Shown: positions 46,187-55,918 of the stretch, piece by piece
Layout of the letters: every line of letters starts with the position of its first letter
Numbering within the stretch: position 1 is the first letter of the stretch
DNA from: CAVZXS01 sp963779325
Lineage (GTDB): Bacteria; Bacteroidota; Bacteroidia; Chitinophagales; Chitinophagaceae
Direction of reading: 5' to 3'
Length of the DNA stretch: 64,000 nt
Assembly: GCA_963779325.1 (NCBI GenBank)
Contig: CAVZXS010000010.1
Coordinates: forward strand, 1-64,000
Notes under the pieces: generated by a model
What the model was told of the DNA's origin: nothing
Databases searched by the model: none
Seen by the model: the letters and a program-made list of their open reading frames with translations, nothing else
Translations under genes and position numbers: made by a program

Positions 46187-46505
46187 ATTTATAAATTTAT
46201 ATCTGCGTTTATTTTAAAATAAATACCGGGCAACGAATCTTAACCGACTACTCATTTTAAATTAAACTGAAATAATAAATAATATTCTCAGCAAAAAAAT
46301 GAACGCACTGATTAACGGTTAAAACTGTTCAGCCTGAAATTTTTCAATAAATAATGTGAAACCTGCCCCACCCAATTTGACCGGCGGATATGTGCAATAA
46401 AAATCCGGGAGGTCATGCAAACCTAAGGCAATTTTTCGGGGTGTAAAAATCTGAAAACCGTATTGTGGAAAAAACAGTTTAATTTAGGCAATAAAAAACA
46501 GCTGT
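46187..46505. other. divergent intergenic region, pyrG / dienelactone hydrolase
   Basis: No gene, terminator or clear promoter seen. The sequence is AT-rich and must contain two divergent promoters. Confidence 0.5.
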
Positions 46506-47360
46506 ATGAAAAAGATATTACTTTCCATTATAACATCTGCGGGACTTTTACTCTCTTTTGGCCAAAAGAAAGCGGCCGAAAACACAATGTCCTGTTGCGG
46601 CATTGACGCCACACAATCGTTTGCAAGGAACGCCGCCACAAAGGAGTTTGTAATGAGCCACGATGAGCCGCTACCGTTTACGTACGAAAGTCAAAACGGA
46701 GAATATATAAAATTTATTACCCCCGATGGCACCTATGCCACGGGCTGGGAGATAAAAGCCAAACAAAAAAGCAATTACTACATTTTTGTAATACAGGAAT
46801 GGTGGGGATTGAATGATTATATAAAAAAACAAAGCGAAATGCTTTGGAATGATTTGGGCATAAATGTAATTGCACTGGATATGTACGACGGAAAATTAGC
46901 TACTACCCGCGACAGTGCCGCCGCTTATATGCAAGCCGCCAAAAAACAGCGGTTGGAGGATATAATAAAAGGTGCCATAATGTATGCAGGTAAAAAAGCA
47001 AAAATATTTACCGTAGGTTGGTGCTTTGGAGGCGGTTGGAGTTTACAAGCTACCTTACTTGCCGGCAGGCAGGCTGCGGGCGGCATTATGTATTACGGGC
47101 AACCGGAAAAAGAAGTTAAGAAATTAAAAACGCTGAAAGCTGATGTAATTGGTTTTTTTGGCAACAAAGACCAATGGCCAAGCCCGGCTGTAATAGATGA
47201 GTTTGAAAAAAACATGCAAAAAGCCGGAAAAAAATTGATTGTAAACCGTTACGAGGCCAATCATGCATTTGCCAACCCGAGCAATCCCAATTTTGACAAA
47301 GAAGCCTCGGAAGATGCCTACCGTAAGTTATTGGCATTTGTAAATGCAAGAATAAAATAA
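46506..47360 (+). CDS. exported dienelactone hydrolase-family protein
   Basis: A 284-residue alpha/beta hydrolase. A signal peptide covers about residues 1-18. The catalytic triad of the family is visible: cysteine in TVGWCFGGGWS (near 177), aspartate in FFGNKDQWPS (near 219) and histidine in NHAFANPSN (near 255). VIQEWWGLNDYI is the oxyanion region. Known members open lactone rings; the natural substrate here is unknown. Confidence 0.9.
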   Translation: MKKILLSIITSAGLLLSFGQKKAAENTMSCCGIDATQSFARNAATKEFVMSHDEPLPFTYESQNGEYIKFITPDGTYATGWEIKAKQKSNYYIFVIQEWWGLNDYIKKQSEMLWNDLGINVIALDMYDGKLATTRDSAAAYMQAAKKQRLEDIIKGAIMYAGKKAKIFTVGWCFGGGWSLQATLLAGRQAAGGIMYYGQPEKEVKKLKTLKADVIGFFGNKDQWPSPAVIDEFEKNMQKAGKKLIVNRYEANHAFANPSNPNFDKEASEDAYRKLLAFVNARIK

Positions 47361-47369
47361 ACGGATTGA

Positions 47370-49166
47370 TTATGATACAGGATCATGTTTTCGTTGCAGA
47401 GCCCCTACAATTTTTCGGTAAAGTTCTTCGGGCTTAAAAGGTTTTAAAATATAATCAGTAAAGCCCGTTTGCAGCAGATCCTGTTTCATATTTTCATAAA
47501 CACTTGCTGTAAAGGCGAGAGATGGTATATCTTTTTTCAGAAGGTTTATTTTTCTGACGGCCGTCTTCCCGTCCATCTCGGGCATTTCGAGATCAACCAG
47601 TATTAAATCGTAATTTCCTTTTTCCGCCATTTCCAATGCTAATTTACCATTCACGGCTTCATCCACTTTAACGCCCCATTTCTGTAAAATTCTTTTTGCA
47701 ATTACCATGTTTACCGGATTATCTTCAGCTATTAACACCCTGATATTTTTCAAACTGTCCATCGAGATAATTTTCTTCTCGCCTTTTTCCGAATCCTGCC
47801 TGTTGTACCGCGGAAGTGTAACCATGAAATAAAAATTACTTCCCTTCCCCTGTTCGCTGTTCAGGTAAATAGCGCCTCCCATTTGCCCGATTATGCTTTT
47901 TGAAATAGAAAGTCCCAACCCGGTACCGCCGTATTTGCGGGTAGTAGCCGTATCGCCCTGGCTAAAGCTTTCAAAAATACTTTGCAACTTTTCCGTTTCT
48001 ATACCAATACCGGTGTCAGCTACGGAGAAAAATACTTTTACTTCTTTTTCAAGTTTTTCAACCATTGTAGCGTTTACAGTAACTGTGCCGCCCGGCGGTG
48101 TAAACTTAAGGGCATTGGATATAAGGTTGTTCATTACCTGTTGTATTCTTAATTCATCGGCATATACGTCAATCAAATCCAGCCTGGCATCCGGATCAAC
48201 TTTATACCGGATGTCCTTATCATCAAATAAATGATGAAAAGTAATATCCAATTTTTTTACCAGTTCATTTATATTGAATCGGTGCGGGTGCAATTCGAAT
48301 TTTCCTGATTCTATTTTACTGAAATCAAGAATATCATTTACCAGCCCGAGCATGTGCTCCGATAAATTTTTTAAAACAACAAACTGCTGCTCTTGCTCGG
48401 GCAGGTATGTTTCTGATTGCATTAAATGCGTAGTGCCGATAATGCCGTTGAGCGGTGTACGTAATTCGTGGCTCATATTGCTCAGGAAAACAGCTTTGGC
48501 TTTGTTGCCCGCTTCGGCTGCTTCTTTGGCGGTCATCAGTAATTGCTCGTTCCTGATATTTACTGCGAAGATGTTATATACATAAACACCGGACAATAAA
48601 ACGCAGCAGACGGAATTAAACACATTAATAAAAACGTGCAGCGATTTTGATAATGGGAAGGGTTGAAACAGGCTGTTGGGCAGCGTAAGTGTAAGAATGA
48701 TACACGACAGAACAAATACGGCTGCAGCAACCAGCAGTTTCTTCTCTTTCTTCGGATTATAAAAAACAATAAACGAAAGGATGAGCGGGAAGAAATAGAA
48801 AAACATACTCGTCTCATCTTCCATTAATTTGTAATACACCAGGATAGTAGCTGAGTGGGCACTGAGTATTAAAAATTTTGCAAAGCTGTATTTCCCTTTT
48901 GCATTATACAATAAAGCAACAATGCTGATAATAAAGACAGCCGTATTAATAAAAACAATGCGGGGAAAATCATGTACAAGACAGTAAATACTGGAAAAAG
49001 CAAATAAAATCAACGGAACCAGCGCCACAATATTGCTTATACGAATCCTGTTGGCTTCCACTTCAGGCATCGATTGCTTTATGCCTGTATTAAGAAGTTT
49101 TTTAAGACCCGATGAAATAAATGCGTAAAAATGCCTCTTCAAAATTCGGTTTGGTTTAAGATTCAT
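47370..49166 (-). CDS. hybrid sensor histidine kinase/response regulator
   Basis: A 598-residue membrane kinase. Six hydrophobic segments fill about residues 45-205. The phosphorylated histidine is in SHELRTPLNG near 232; the ATPase domain has the G1 box DTGIGIE and G2 box GTGLGLSI. A C-terminal receiver domain (VLIAEDNPVN) carries the accepting aspartate in ILVDLEMPEMDG near 525. No output domain follows, so a separate phosphotransfer protein or regulator is expected. The sensor part lacks a recognisable ligand-binding domain. Confidence 0.94.
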   Translation of the reverse strand: MNLKPNRILKRHFYAFISSGLKKLLNTGIKQSMPEVEANRIRISNIVALVPLILFAFSSIYCLVHDFPRIVFINTAVFIISIVALLYNAKGKYSFAKFLILSAHSATILVYYKLMEDETSMFFYFFPLILSFIVFYNPKKEKKLLVAAAVFVLSCIILTLTLPNSLFQPFPLSKSLHVFINVFNSVCCVLLSGVYVYNIFAVNIRNEQLLMTAKEAAEAGNKAKAVFLSNMSHELRTPLNGIIGTTHLMQSETYLPEQEQQFVVLKNLSEHMLGLVNDILDFSKIESGKFELHPHRFNINELVKKLDITFHHLFDDKDIRYKVDPDARLDLIDVYADELRIQQVMNNLISNALKFTPPGGTVTVNATMVEKLEKEVKVFFSVADTGIGIETEKLQSIFESFSQGDTATTRKYGGTGLGLSISKSIIGQMGGAIYLNSEQGKGSNFYFMVTLPRYNRQDSEKGEKKIISMDSLKNIRVLIAEDNPVNMVIAKRILQKWGVKVDEAVNGKLALEMAEKGNYDLILVDLEMPEMDGKTAVRKINLLKKDIPSLAFTASVYENMKQDLLQTGFTDYILKPFKPEELYRKIVGALQRKHDPVS

Positions 49167-49282
49167 TTTAAACGCTAAAAATGGCTGTTTATTTCGATAG
49201 AAACCGCCTCAGCGACTGCATAAAGCGGATCATTTCGCCGACTATACGTTTTTTTACTATTTTTAGCTTTCAACTTCAAATT

Positions 49283-50560
49283 ATGAAAAAAATATTTACA
49301 GTGTTTTTATTTGCTCTTACGGGGTTCTCTCTTTCGGCCCAAAAAACCTTTATCTGGTGCGGGACACTGATAGACGGCGTTAGTAATGAACCTAAAAAGA
49401 ATATGACCATTGTAGTAGAGAAGAATAAAATTACAGCCGTAGAAAGTGGCTTTACAAAAGCCGGCAGCGGCGATAAAACCATTGACCTGAAAACAAAAAC
49501 CGTAATGCCCGGCTGGATTGATTGTCATATACATGCGGAGCAGGAAACAAAAAAAGGAAATGTTGCGGATAAATTTATTTACAATCCCTCCGATGTAGCT
49601 TTTGAATCGTTGAAATACGTAAACGTTACTTTAATGGCGGGCTTTACTACCGTGAGAGATTTGGGCGGAAGCGGTGTAAATATTTCTTTACGCAATGCTA
49701 TTAATAAAGGATTGGTTATTGGCCCCAGGATATTTACTGCGGGCAAATCCATAGCCACTACGGGCGGGCATGCCGATCCTACCAATGGTTACAGAAAAGA
49801 TTTGATGGGCGACCCCGGACCGAAAGACGGTGTAATAAACGGAGCGGAAGATGCTTATCAAGCAGTGCGACAACGCTACAAAGAAGGATCGGATATGATA
49901 AAAATAACGGCTACCGGTGGTGTATTGAGCCAGGCAAAAGACGGCGCTAATGCACAATTTACAGTGGATGAAATAAAAGCCATTGTAACCGCCGCTAAAG
50001 ATTACGGGTTTACAATAGCAGCACATGCACATGGCGCAGAAGGTATAAAACGTGCCATTCGCGGCGGAGTGAATTCGATAGAACACGGAACATTTATGGA
50101 TGATGAAGGAATCGCATTAATGAAACAATACGGCACTTGGTATGTACCAACCATTACAGCCGGTAAAGCGGTTGGCGACAGTGCAAAAATTCCCGGTTAT
50201 TATACAGATATTGTAACACCCAAAGCATTGGCTACGGGACCACAAATACAAAGCACATTTGCCAAAGCGTATAAGGCCGGCGTTAAGATTGCTTTTGGCA
50301 CTGATGCAGGTGTTTATAAACACGGAATGAATTGGCTGGAGTTTGGTTATATGATGGAAGCAGGTATGCCTGCGATGGAAACAATAAAAGCCGCCACGAT
50401 TAATGCCGCCGAGTTATTAAATATGAAAACACAATTGGGCAGTATTGAAATAAATAAATTAGCCGATATTATTGCAGTAGACGGTGATCCGTTGAAAGAT
50501 GCAAAAGTATTTGGCAAAGTGGTGTTTGTAATGAAGGATGGCGTGGTGTATAAGCAATGA
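49283..50560 (+). CDS. exported amidohydrolase-family protein
   Basis: A 425-residue metal-dependent hydrolase. A signal peptide (IFTVFLFALTGFSLSAQ) supports the start at 49283; the open frame reaches back to 49181. Metal ligands appear in GWIDCHIHAE (near residue 77), in AAHAHGAEGI and in SIEHGTF, and the final aspartate in IAFGTDAGVYKHG. The pattern fits the imidazolonepropionase/prolidase-like group that acts on dipeptides or cyclic amides. Confidence 0.92.
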   Translation: MKKIFTVFLFALTGFSLSAQKTFIWCGTLIDGVSNEPKKNMTIVVEKNKITAVESGFTKAGSGDKTIDLKTKTVMPGWIDCHIHAEQETKKGNVADKFIYNPSDVAFESLKYVNVTLMAGFTTVRDLGGSGVNISLRNAINKGLVIGPRIFTAGKSIATTGGHADPTNGYRKDLMGDPGPKDGVINGAEDAYQAVRQRYKEGSDMIKITATGGVLSQAKDGANAQFTVDEIKAIVTAAKDYGFTIAAHAHGAEGIKRAIRGGVNSIEHGTFMDDEGIALMKQYGTWYVPTITAGKAVGDSAKIPGYYTDIVTPKALATGPQIQSTFAKAYKAGVKIAFGTDAGVYKHGMNWLEFGYMMEAGMPAMETIKAATINAAELLNMKTQLGSIEINKLADIIAVDGDPLKDAKVFGKVVFVMKDGVVYKQ

Positions 50561-50708
50561 TTAATTTATGCGGCAGTTGACCTTATTTCAAGTGTGGAGT
50601 CAGGTGATTATCTTCTGTTGTCCTGCTCGAAACTTCCAGGTTCAATTATATAGTAGATAAAACAATTATTTTTAATGCACTCATAAAGTTTTTACTTTGC
50701 AATCTTGT

Positions 50709-51773
50709 ATGAATAAACTGAGTAATAATAAACATGTCGTTGTTGACCTTTTCTGTGGGATAGGCGGGCTATCGCATGGCTTTAAGTCTGAAGGATTCGA
50801 AATTGCTGGTGGTTTCGATATTGACGATACTTGTAAATATGCTTTTGAGGCGAACAATAATTGTAAATTTCATTCAAAAGACATTTCGACTGTTTCAGGG
50901 AGAGAGGTTAATGATTTATTCAAGAATTCAAAAATTAAGATTTTGGTGGGCTGTGCCCCATGCCAGCCATTTTCTTCATATACATTCAAAGATAAAAACA
51001 AAGACAACTCTAAGTGGTCTCTCTTGTATGAGTTTTCGAGAATAATAAAAGAAACAAACCCGCATATTGTTTCCATGGAAAATGTCGCTACTCTACTCAA
51101 TTTTAAAACAGCACCTGTTTTAAAGGATTTCATAAACAGTTTAAAAAAACAAGGTTATTTTGTCAGTTATGAAGTTGTGAATTGCCCTGAGTATGGTATA
51201 CCACAAAAAAGAAAGAGGTTAGTATTAATTATTTCTAAATTTGGCGAAATAAATTTAATTGCGAAGACACATTCGCAATTAAATTATATTACCGTTAAAG
51301 ACACAATAGGTAATCTTTCTAAAATCAGGGATGGAGAGCATGACAGAACTGATTTGTTACACTTTGCAAGGAAGCTAACACCTTTAAATAAAAAAAGAAT
51401 AAGAAAAACTCCTTATGGAGGTGGTTGGAAAGATTGGCCAAAAGACTTGTTGTTATCTTGTCATCAAAAACAGTCAGGGAAATCCTACTCTTCTGTTTAT
51501 GGCAGAATGAAATGGGAAGAGCCTGCACCAACAATCACGACACATTGTATAGGGTATGGAAATGGAAGGTTTGGACATCCGGAACAAGATAGAGCTATTT
51601 CACTTAGAGAAGCTGCATTATTGCAGACGTTTCCAATTGGATATAAGTTTTTTAAAGAAGGAGAAAAATTTTCCTCGGTACGAGTTGCGAGGCAGTTAGG
51701 CAATGCTGTTCCAGTGCGACTAGGCCAAATAATCACAAAAAGTATTAAAAACCATTTAAATCAGTTTAAATAA
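50709..51773 (+). CDS. DNA (cytosine-5-)-methyltransferase
   Basis: A 354-residue C5 DNA methyltransferase. Motif I DLFCGIGGLSHGF binds S-adenosylmethionine, motif IV GCAPCQPFS holds the catalytic cysteine near residue 86, motif VI is MENV, motif VIII QKRKRLV, motif IX REAALLQTFP and motif X RQLGNAVPVRLG. The variable region between VIII and IX should set the target; it cannot be predicted. All motifs are intact. ATG 50709 is preferred over TTG 50697. Lower GC than the housekeeping genes suggests transfer. Downstream lie the remains of DUF262 and HEPN nuclease genes, so it is probably the protective half of a restriction-like cassette. Confidence 0.95.
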   Translation: MNKLSNNKHVVVDLFCGIGGLSHGFKSEGFEIAGGFDIDDTCKYAFEANNNCKFHSKDISTVSGREVNDLFKNSKIKILVGCAPCQPFSSYTFKDKNKDNSKWSLLYEFSRIIKETNPHIVSMENVATLLNFKTAPVLKDFINSLKKQGYFVSYEVVNCPEYGIPQKRKRLVLIISKFGEINLIAKTHSQLNYITVKDTIGNLSKIRDGEHDRTDLLHFARKLTPLNKKRIRKTPYGGGWKDWPKDLLLSCHQKQSGKSYSSVYGRMKWEEPAPTITTHCIGYGNGRFGHPEQDRAISLREAALLQTFPIGYKFFKEGEKFSSVRVARQLGNAVPVRLGQIITKSIKNHLNQFK

Positions 51774-51867
51774 GACATTGATGAACAAAGAAAACCAGAA
51801 GAAAAAATAATTGAAGAGAAAGAGCCTGTATCTTTTGATACAAGAGAATACCCAGTAGAAGTTTTAA

Positions 51868-51876
51868 TTAATAAAT
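51868..51876 (+). repeat. target-site duplication, left copy
   Basis: TTAATAAAT directly before the left inverted repeat, identical to 53282-53290. Confidence 0.9.
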
Positions 51877-51988
51877 CATTATTGTCCGACTAAAAGTAGC
51901 ACAAAAACCTCTATACCCTTTAGCTGATAAGGGATGTAAGCAAAATCAACATTGTTTCAAAAGCGGGGGTAGTTGGCATAGTTTATTT

Positions 51989-53112
51989 TTAAGTAACAAA
52001 AGCGTTAGGTGCATTGTGTGATTTTCTCCATGCTTTGTAAGTGTCTTTTATAAATTCAAACAACTCTACATAACTCATCAGGTGCAGGCGGATAACGGTT
52101 ATCATATTGGCAAATGATTTTTTGGTGGCAGCTTTTTTTCTGGTAACCACCATCAAAAGCTGTGCTATTAATACACAGTACACCTGCATTTTAATGGCGT
52201 TTTCACTATTGCCCCAAAAATAGCGCAAGGGAAAATTCTGTTTGATTTGTTTAAACAACAGTTCAATCATCCATCTGCATTTGTAAATCAATGCTATTTG
52301 TGATGCAGCGAGGGTAAGGTTATTGGTAATGAAAATATACTGTTTGCCATCATCGGCAATGAACGTGATACGGCGTAGTTTAACTCTTACAATATTGCCA
52401 TCCATATTTTTATATCCAAGGGTAATGAGTTGCTCTTTTACAACTCCTGCTGCATTTTTCTTTTTTGTTTTGTCCAGCAGTACTTTGGTTACATGAAACC
52501 GGTATGATACGTCATCCGGGTTACAAACCAAATCTTGGGTTTTCTCAGTCTATCGGACTTGCTGTACAGGTTGTAACCGTTTTGAAATATGAAAAAACTG
52601 TTACCGTAAATTAAGGTTGTAAAGGAATATTACGGTCATTACCGGGCTTCAGGCATATGCACAAATTCAGCCACTCCACTAAAAGCATCCATCATCGTAT
52701 GTACTTTAATGCCGCCTTTTTTGCGGCTGCCATCTAATGTGTTACGACCAACTCCCCGAAGTATATCACTGAATAAACGGATGGTGGTGCTGTCAATAAT
52801 TTTTAAGTTACGGATGCTTAGTCCTTTTAGGCGGCTGTCCGAGATAAATAAATGGTATATACGAACCAATTCAAAGTAGATGGTTTAAAAAACTAAGTAA
52901 CTGCGATCGGTATTGGCATCCGACAATGTACTTCGGGCCGGGGCTTTATCAAAACCTAAGTGTAGCAGTTTGCCTTCGCAAGCCAACATGCCCTCACACA
53001 ACTCCCTGAGCCCGTTGCAATAGCTTAATACTCCAAACCGCAAGCGAACAAAGCACCCGTAGAGGTATTCGTTTGAAATACCTATTGGCTTGATGCTTAC
53101 GGTTGGCAGCAT
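51989..53112 (-). pseudogene. IS4-family transposase, fragmented
   Basis: Three reverse-strand fragments of one protein remain. 53112-52885 holds the N-terminal domain (FDKAPARSTLSDAN). 52869-52639 holds the first catalytic aspartate region (LKIIDSTTIRLF, KKGGIKVHTMMD). 51989-52531 holds the C-terminal block with the YREK-like region (YKCRWMIELLFKQIKQNF) that contains the catalytic glutamate. Between the second and third fragments only about 107 bases remain where several hundred are expected. The middle aspartate block is lost, so the element cannot move by itself. Confidence 0.88.
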
Positions 53113-53229
53113 TGAAAAAAGAGGAGGGTCATGTTATCTAATAATATGAGAAAAAACCGGCTGTCCGAAAATATTTTTTATCTTTATACCATAGTTATAT
53201 TGATTGTGTGGTAACTTCAACATAACTAA

Positions 53230-53257
53230 AAAGGGTGACTTTTTAAGCTCACCCTTT
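53230..53257 (+). terminator. hairpin at the right end of the IS4 element
   Basis: AAAGGGTGA (53230-53238) and TCACCCTTT (53249-53257) form a 9-bp stem, followed on the forward strand by AATTATTTTT. It lies 11 bases inside the inverted repeat and would stop transcripts entering or leaving the element. Confidence 0.75.
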
Positions 53258-53281
53258 AATTATTTTTGTCGGACAATAATG

Positions 53282-53290
53282 TTAATAAAT
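53282..53290 (+). repeat. target-site duplication, right copy
   Basis: TTAATAAAT directly after the right inverted repeat, identical to 51868-51876. Confidence 0.9.
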
Positions 53291-54217
53291 ATTGTAATGA
53301 TGAGTTTCTTATCCCCAATTATCAAAGGTCATTTGTGTGGGAAAAGGATAAAGAAAAGATGTCGAAATTTATTGAATCAGTAATTTTAGACTTACCCATA
53401 CCATATTTATTTTTTGTTGATGAAACTGAAACCGGAAAGCTTGAAATTGTAGATGGGTCCCAAAGAATAAGAACATTAAAGTCATTCTGGAAAGATGAAT
53501 TCGAATTGGAGGGATTAGAGGTTTTAGATTTATTAAACGGTTATAAATTTTCCGATTTAATCGAAAGTCGACAAAGAAGATTTCTACGTAAAACTTTGCG
53601 TTCAATAGAATTAACAGAAAAAGCTTCATCCGAAGTAAGAAGAGATTTATTCGCACGAATTAATACTAAACCTTATGACTTACTTCCGATGGAAGTTCGC
53701 AAAGGTGTGTTTGATGGCGATTTTTATAATTTCATTGAGGAATGCTCAAAAGATAAAACATTCAATTCCCTATGTCCAATATCAGAGGAACGTAAGAAAC
53801 GTGGTGAAGCTCAAGAGTTGGTATTACGATATTTTGCATATGCAGATAACTACCAAAACTTTGTTCACAGAGTAGATGATTTTCAAGACGACTACATGAA
53901 AATAAAACATGAAACAGGCTTCGAAAAAGAGTTGATGAAAGTACAGTTTGAAAATATGTTGCAGTTTGTAAGTAAAAATTTCCCCTATGGATTCAGAAAG
54001 TCTGCAAATTTTAATACTACCCCGAGGGTAAGATTTGAAGCTATCGCTGTAGGTGTTACATTGGCGTTGAGAGTAAAGCCAGATTTAGTTCCTGAAAATG
54101 TATTAGCGTGGCTAAATTCTACTGAGTTTACTCAAAGAACAACATCAGACGGGTCAAATAGCAAAAATAAAGTTGTGGAAAGAATCGAATTTGTTAAAAA
54201 TAGTTTACTCAAAAAGG

Positions 54218-54852
54218 ATGTTTTTTATAAGAAAAATTTTTCGGGAAAGAGCGACGAAATTGAAAGCTATTTTATTTTCATTGACGGATTTATATCCAAT
54301 AGCAGAGACGAAAGTCTTAATAAAATTTTGAAGTCGAATTTAATTCTTAAGCTGTATAATCTCGTAGAATCGGGCAATTCAAATGCAATTGAAGAACTTC
54401 ATAATGGTATTCACGCTAAAGATGTGTCTTTTGATACATCAAAACTGGAGTGATGCGAAAAACTCTTGTAAAACATGTAAAAAATTTTAGTCCTCCTGAT
54501 TTCGTTATTAATCAACGATATTGCAATTGACATTGTGAAAAGGAGCTGTAATAAACAAAAAGTCTTTAATGGTAATGTTGATAGAAGAAAAATACAGGAA
54601 TTAGGCGTTATTTAAAGCTTTAGCTGCACTACTGGATATAATGAAACAAGAAATGGGCAATGCCTTGTAGATATAAAAGGTAGGAGAAACGACTTGGCTC
54701 ATGGAGTTTTTTCATTTACAGAGGTTGGAAAGGAATATAGTTTACAAGATTTACAAAAAATGAAAGACGAAACCCAAAATTATTTGATAGAGATAATTAA
54801 CAACATAGACAATTATTTAATCAACCAAGATTATAAACAAGCTGTTGTTTAA
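54218..54852 (+). pseudogene. HEPN-like nuclease (MAE_28990/MAE_18760 type), decayed
   Basis: Reconstructed from several frames. ATG 54218 opens MFFIRKIFRER; one missing A near 54248 moves the frame into that of the DUF262 gene, where it reads DEIESYFIFIDGF and LYNLVES up to the stop at 54453. It then reads MRKTLVKHVKNFSPPDFVINQ (from 54453, another frame) and INDIAIDIVKR through FNGNVDRRKIQELG in a third, with an in-frame stop (TAA). It ends with GRRNDLAHGVFSF, whose R-x4-H spacing is the HEPN motif, and stops at 54852. Family name is from memory of conserved patterns. Confidence 0.68.
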
Positions 54853-54924
54853 CCATTGCGAATTGGGCTATTGAGGTGGCTTGATTTACACGGACAGTAA
54901 ATTCCAAGGTTAAAAAATAAAGAG

Positions 54925-55913
54925 CTATTCTTTGGGTAATGCTGAGCCTGTTTGTTTGTGCTTTATTGAAAGGGGCTCGATGCCCCTTTCAATAAAAGAC
55001 GATTCTTCGGTATAAAGCATCGCCGTTTGTTTGTGCGGCATAAAGTTATTGTTTTGTTCATAAAGTTGTTCGTATTGCATGGGATTATTATAGTCCAGCG
55101 ATGAATGTATCCGTTTGGTGTTGTAGTACATTTCTATATACTCGAATGTTTCTGTCCGGGCATCTTGCAGGTTATCAAATATTCCATATTGCAACAGCTC
55201 CGCCTTATAGCGGCTGAAGTAAGATTCCATAGCGGCATTATCATAGGGGTTGTCTGCGCGGCTCATGCTTTGCAGCATATTATTGGCTGCTATCATTTTT
55301 CTAAACGCATTGCCTGCATATTGACCTCCTCTGTCGGAATGAACAATCAATCCCTGTTCAATACTTCTGGTACTTACTGCTTTTTTAAATGCTGTTGTTA
55401 TCAATGCCTCCTGCATGTTATCATCAATGTGCCAGCCAATAATTTTCCGGGAAAACAAATCCATCCATACGGCCATATAACACCATTGGCCGCCCGACAA
55501 CGGGAGGTAAGTAATATCACCCACCCATACTTCATTAGGTTTGCCGGGCTTAGGCTTGTCCAATAATAACAGAGGACTGATTTTATATGCGTGGCGACTG
55601 TCCGTTGTTTTAGGAACAAAGCTGCGGGGCTGTATGGCTTTTACTCCGAACTTGTTTAATATCCTTGCTGCTTTATAACGGCTAACCTTTTAACCTGCGC
55701 ATTGAAGCGTTTTGGCTATACGCCGGGCACCATAGCGGCGGCGATGTTCCTGAAAATTTTTATCACCTGTTGTTCCATTTTTTTTATTTTTTCATTTGGC
55801 TGATGTATTTTTCCCGAACACCAACTGTAATATCCACTGCGGCTGCAGCCCAACACACGGCACTGCAGCTGTACAGCATACTCAGGTTGATTAGTACTGA
55901 CAAATTGATACAA
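54925..55913 (-). pseudogene. IS3-family transposase orfB, frameshifted
   Basis: The integrase core (55563-54925) is whole and shows the DDE motif: first aspartate in WVGDITYLPL, second in IVHSDRGGQY, glutamate in DNAAMESYFSRYK. Upstream, the HTH/HTH_21 part (55913-55716) stops after IAAAMVPGV because one T is missing near 55762; the other frame reads EHRRRYGARRIAKTLQCAG, then a stop (TAA near 55691) and SRYKAARILNKFGVKAIQP up to the core. Two lesions make a working transposase unlikely. Confidence 0.88.
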
Positions 55914-55918
55914 CGCTG

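Larger units (their letters stand above)
51877..53281 (-). mobile_element. IS4-family insertion sequence, decayed
   Basis: The element is 1405 bp long. Its ends are perfect 14-bp inverted repeats (CATTATTGTCCGAC at 51877-51890 and its complement at 53268-53281). Identical 9-bp target duplications flank it. Inside is a broken IS4-type transposase. A terminator-like hairpin lies near the right end. The element is shorter than related elements would be, because about 80-100 transposase codons are missing. Confidence 0.92.
51781..54453 (+). pseudogene. DUF262 gene interrupted by an IS4-family element
   Basis: The 5' part (51781-51876) starts MNKENQKKK and, after a one-base loss in the A run near 51800-51806, continues as FDTREYPVEVLINK. 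The 3' part resumes at 53291 in phase as YCNDEFLIPNYQRSFVW. Joining 51876 to 53291 restores a normal DUF262 N-terminus. The domain shows PNYQRSFVW, IESVILDLPIPYLFF and the catalytic-type VDGSQRIRTL (variant of DGQQR). DUF262 is the ParB/Srx-like domain of GmrS-type enzymes. The open frame runs from 53266 to 54453, but after about 54217 it is fused out of phase to the downstream nuclease gene. Confidence 0.85.

Noticed and set aside
49181..49282. Upstream extension of the amidohydrolase
   Set aside because: The extension lacks conserved sequence and would bury the clear signal peptide that starts at 49283.
53266..53290. TTG start for DUF262 inside the IS4 inverted repeat
   Set aside because: The codons before 53291 come from the element and duplication. 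The native N-terminus is upstream of the insertion, and a terminator-like hairpin lies just before.
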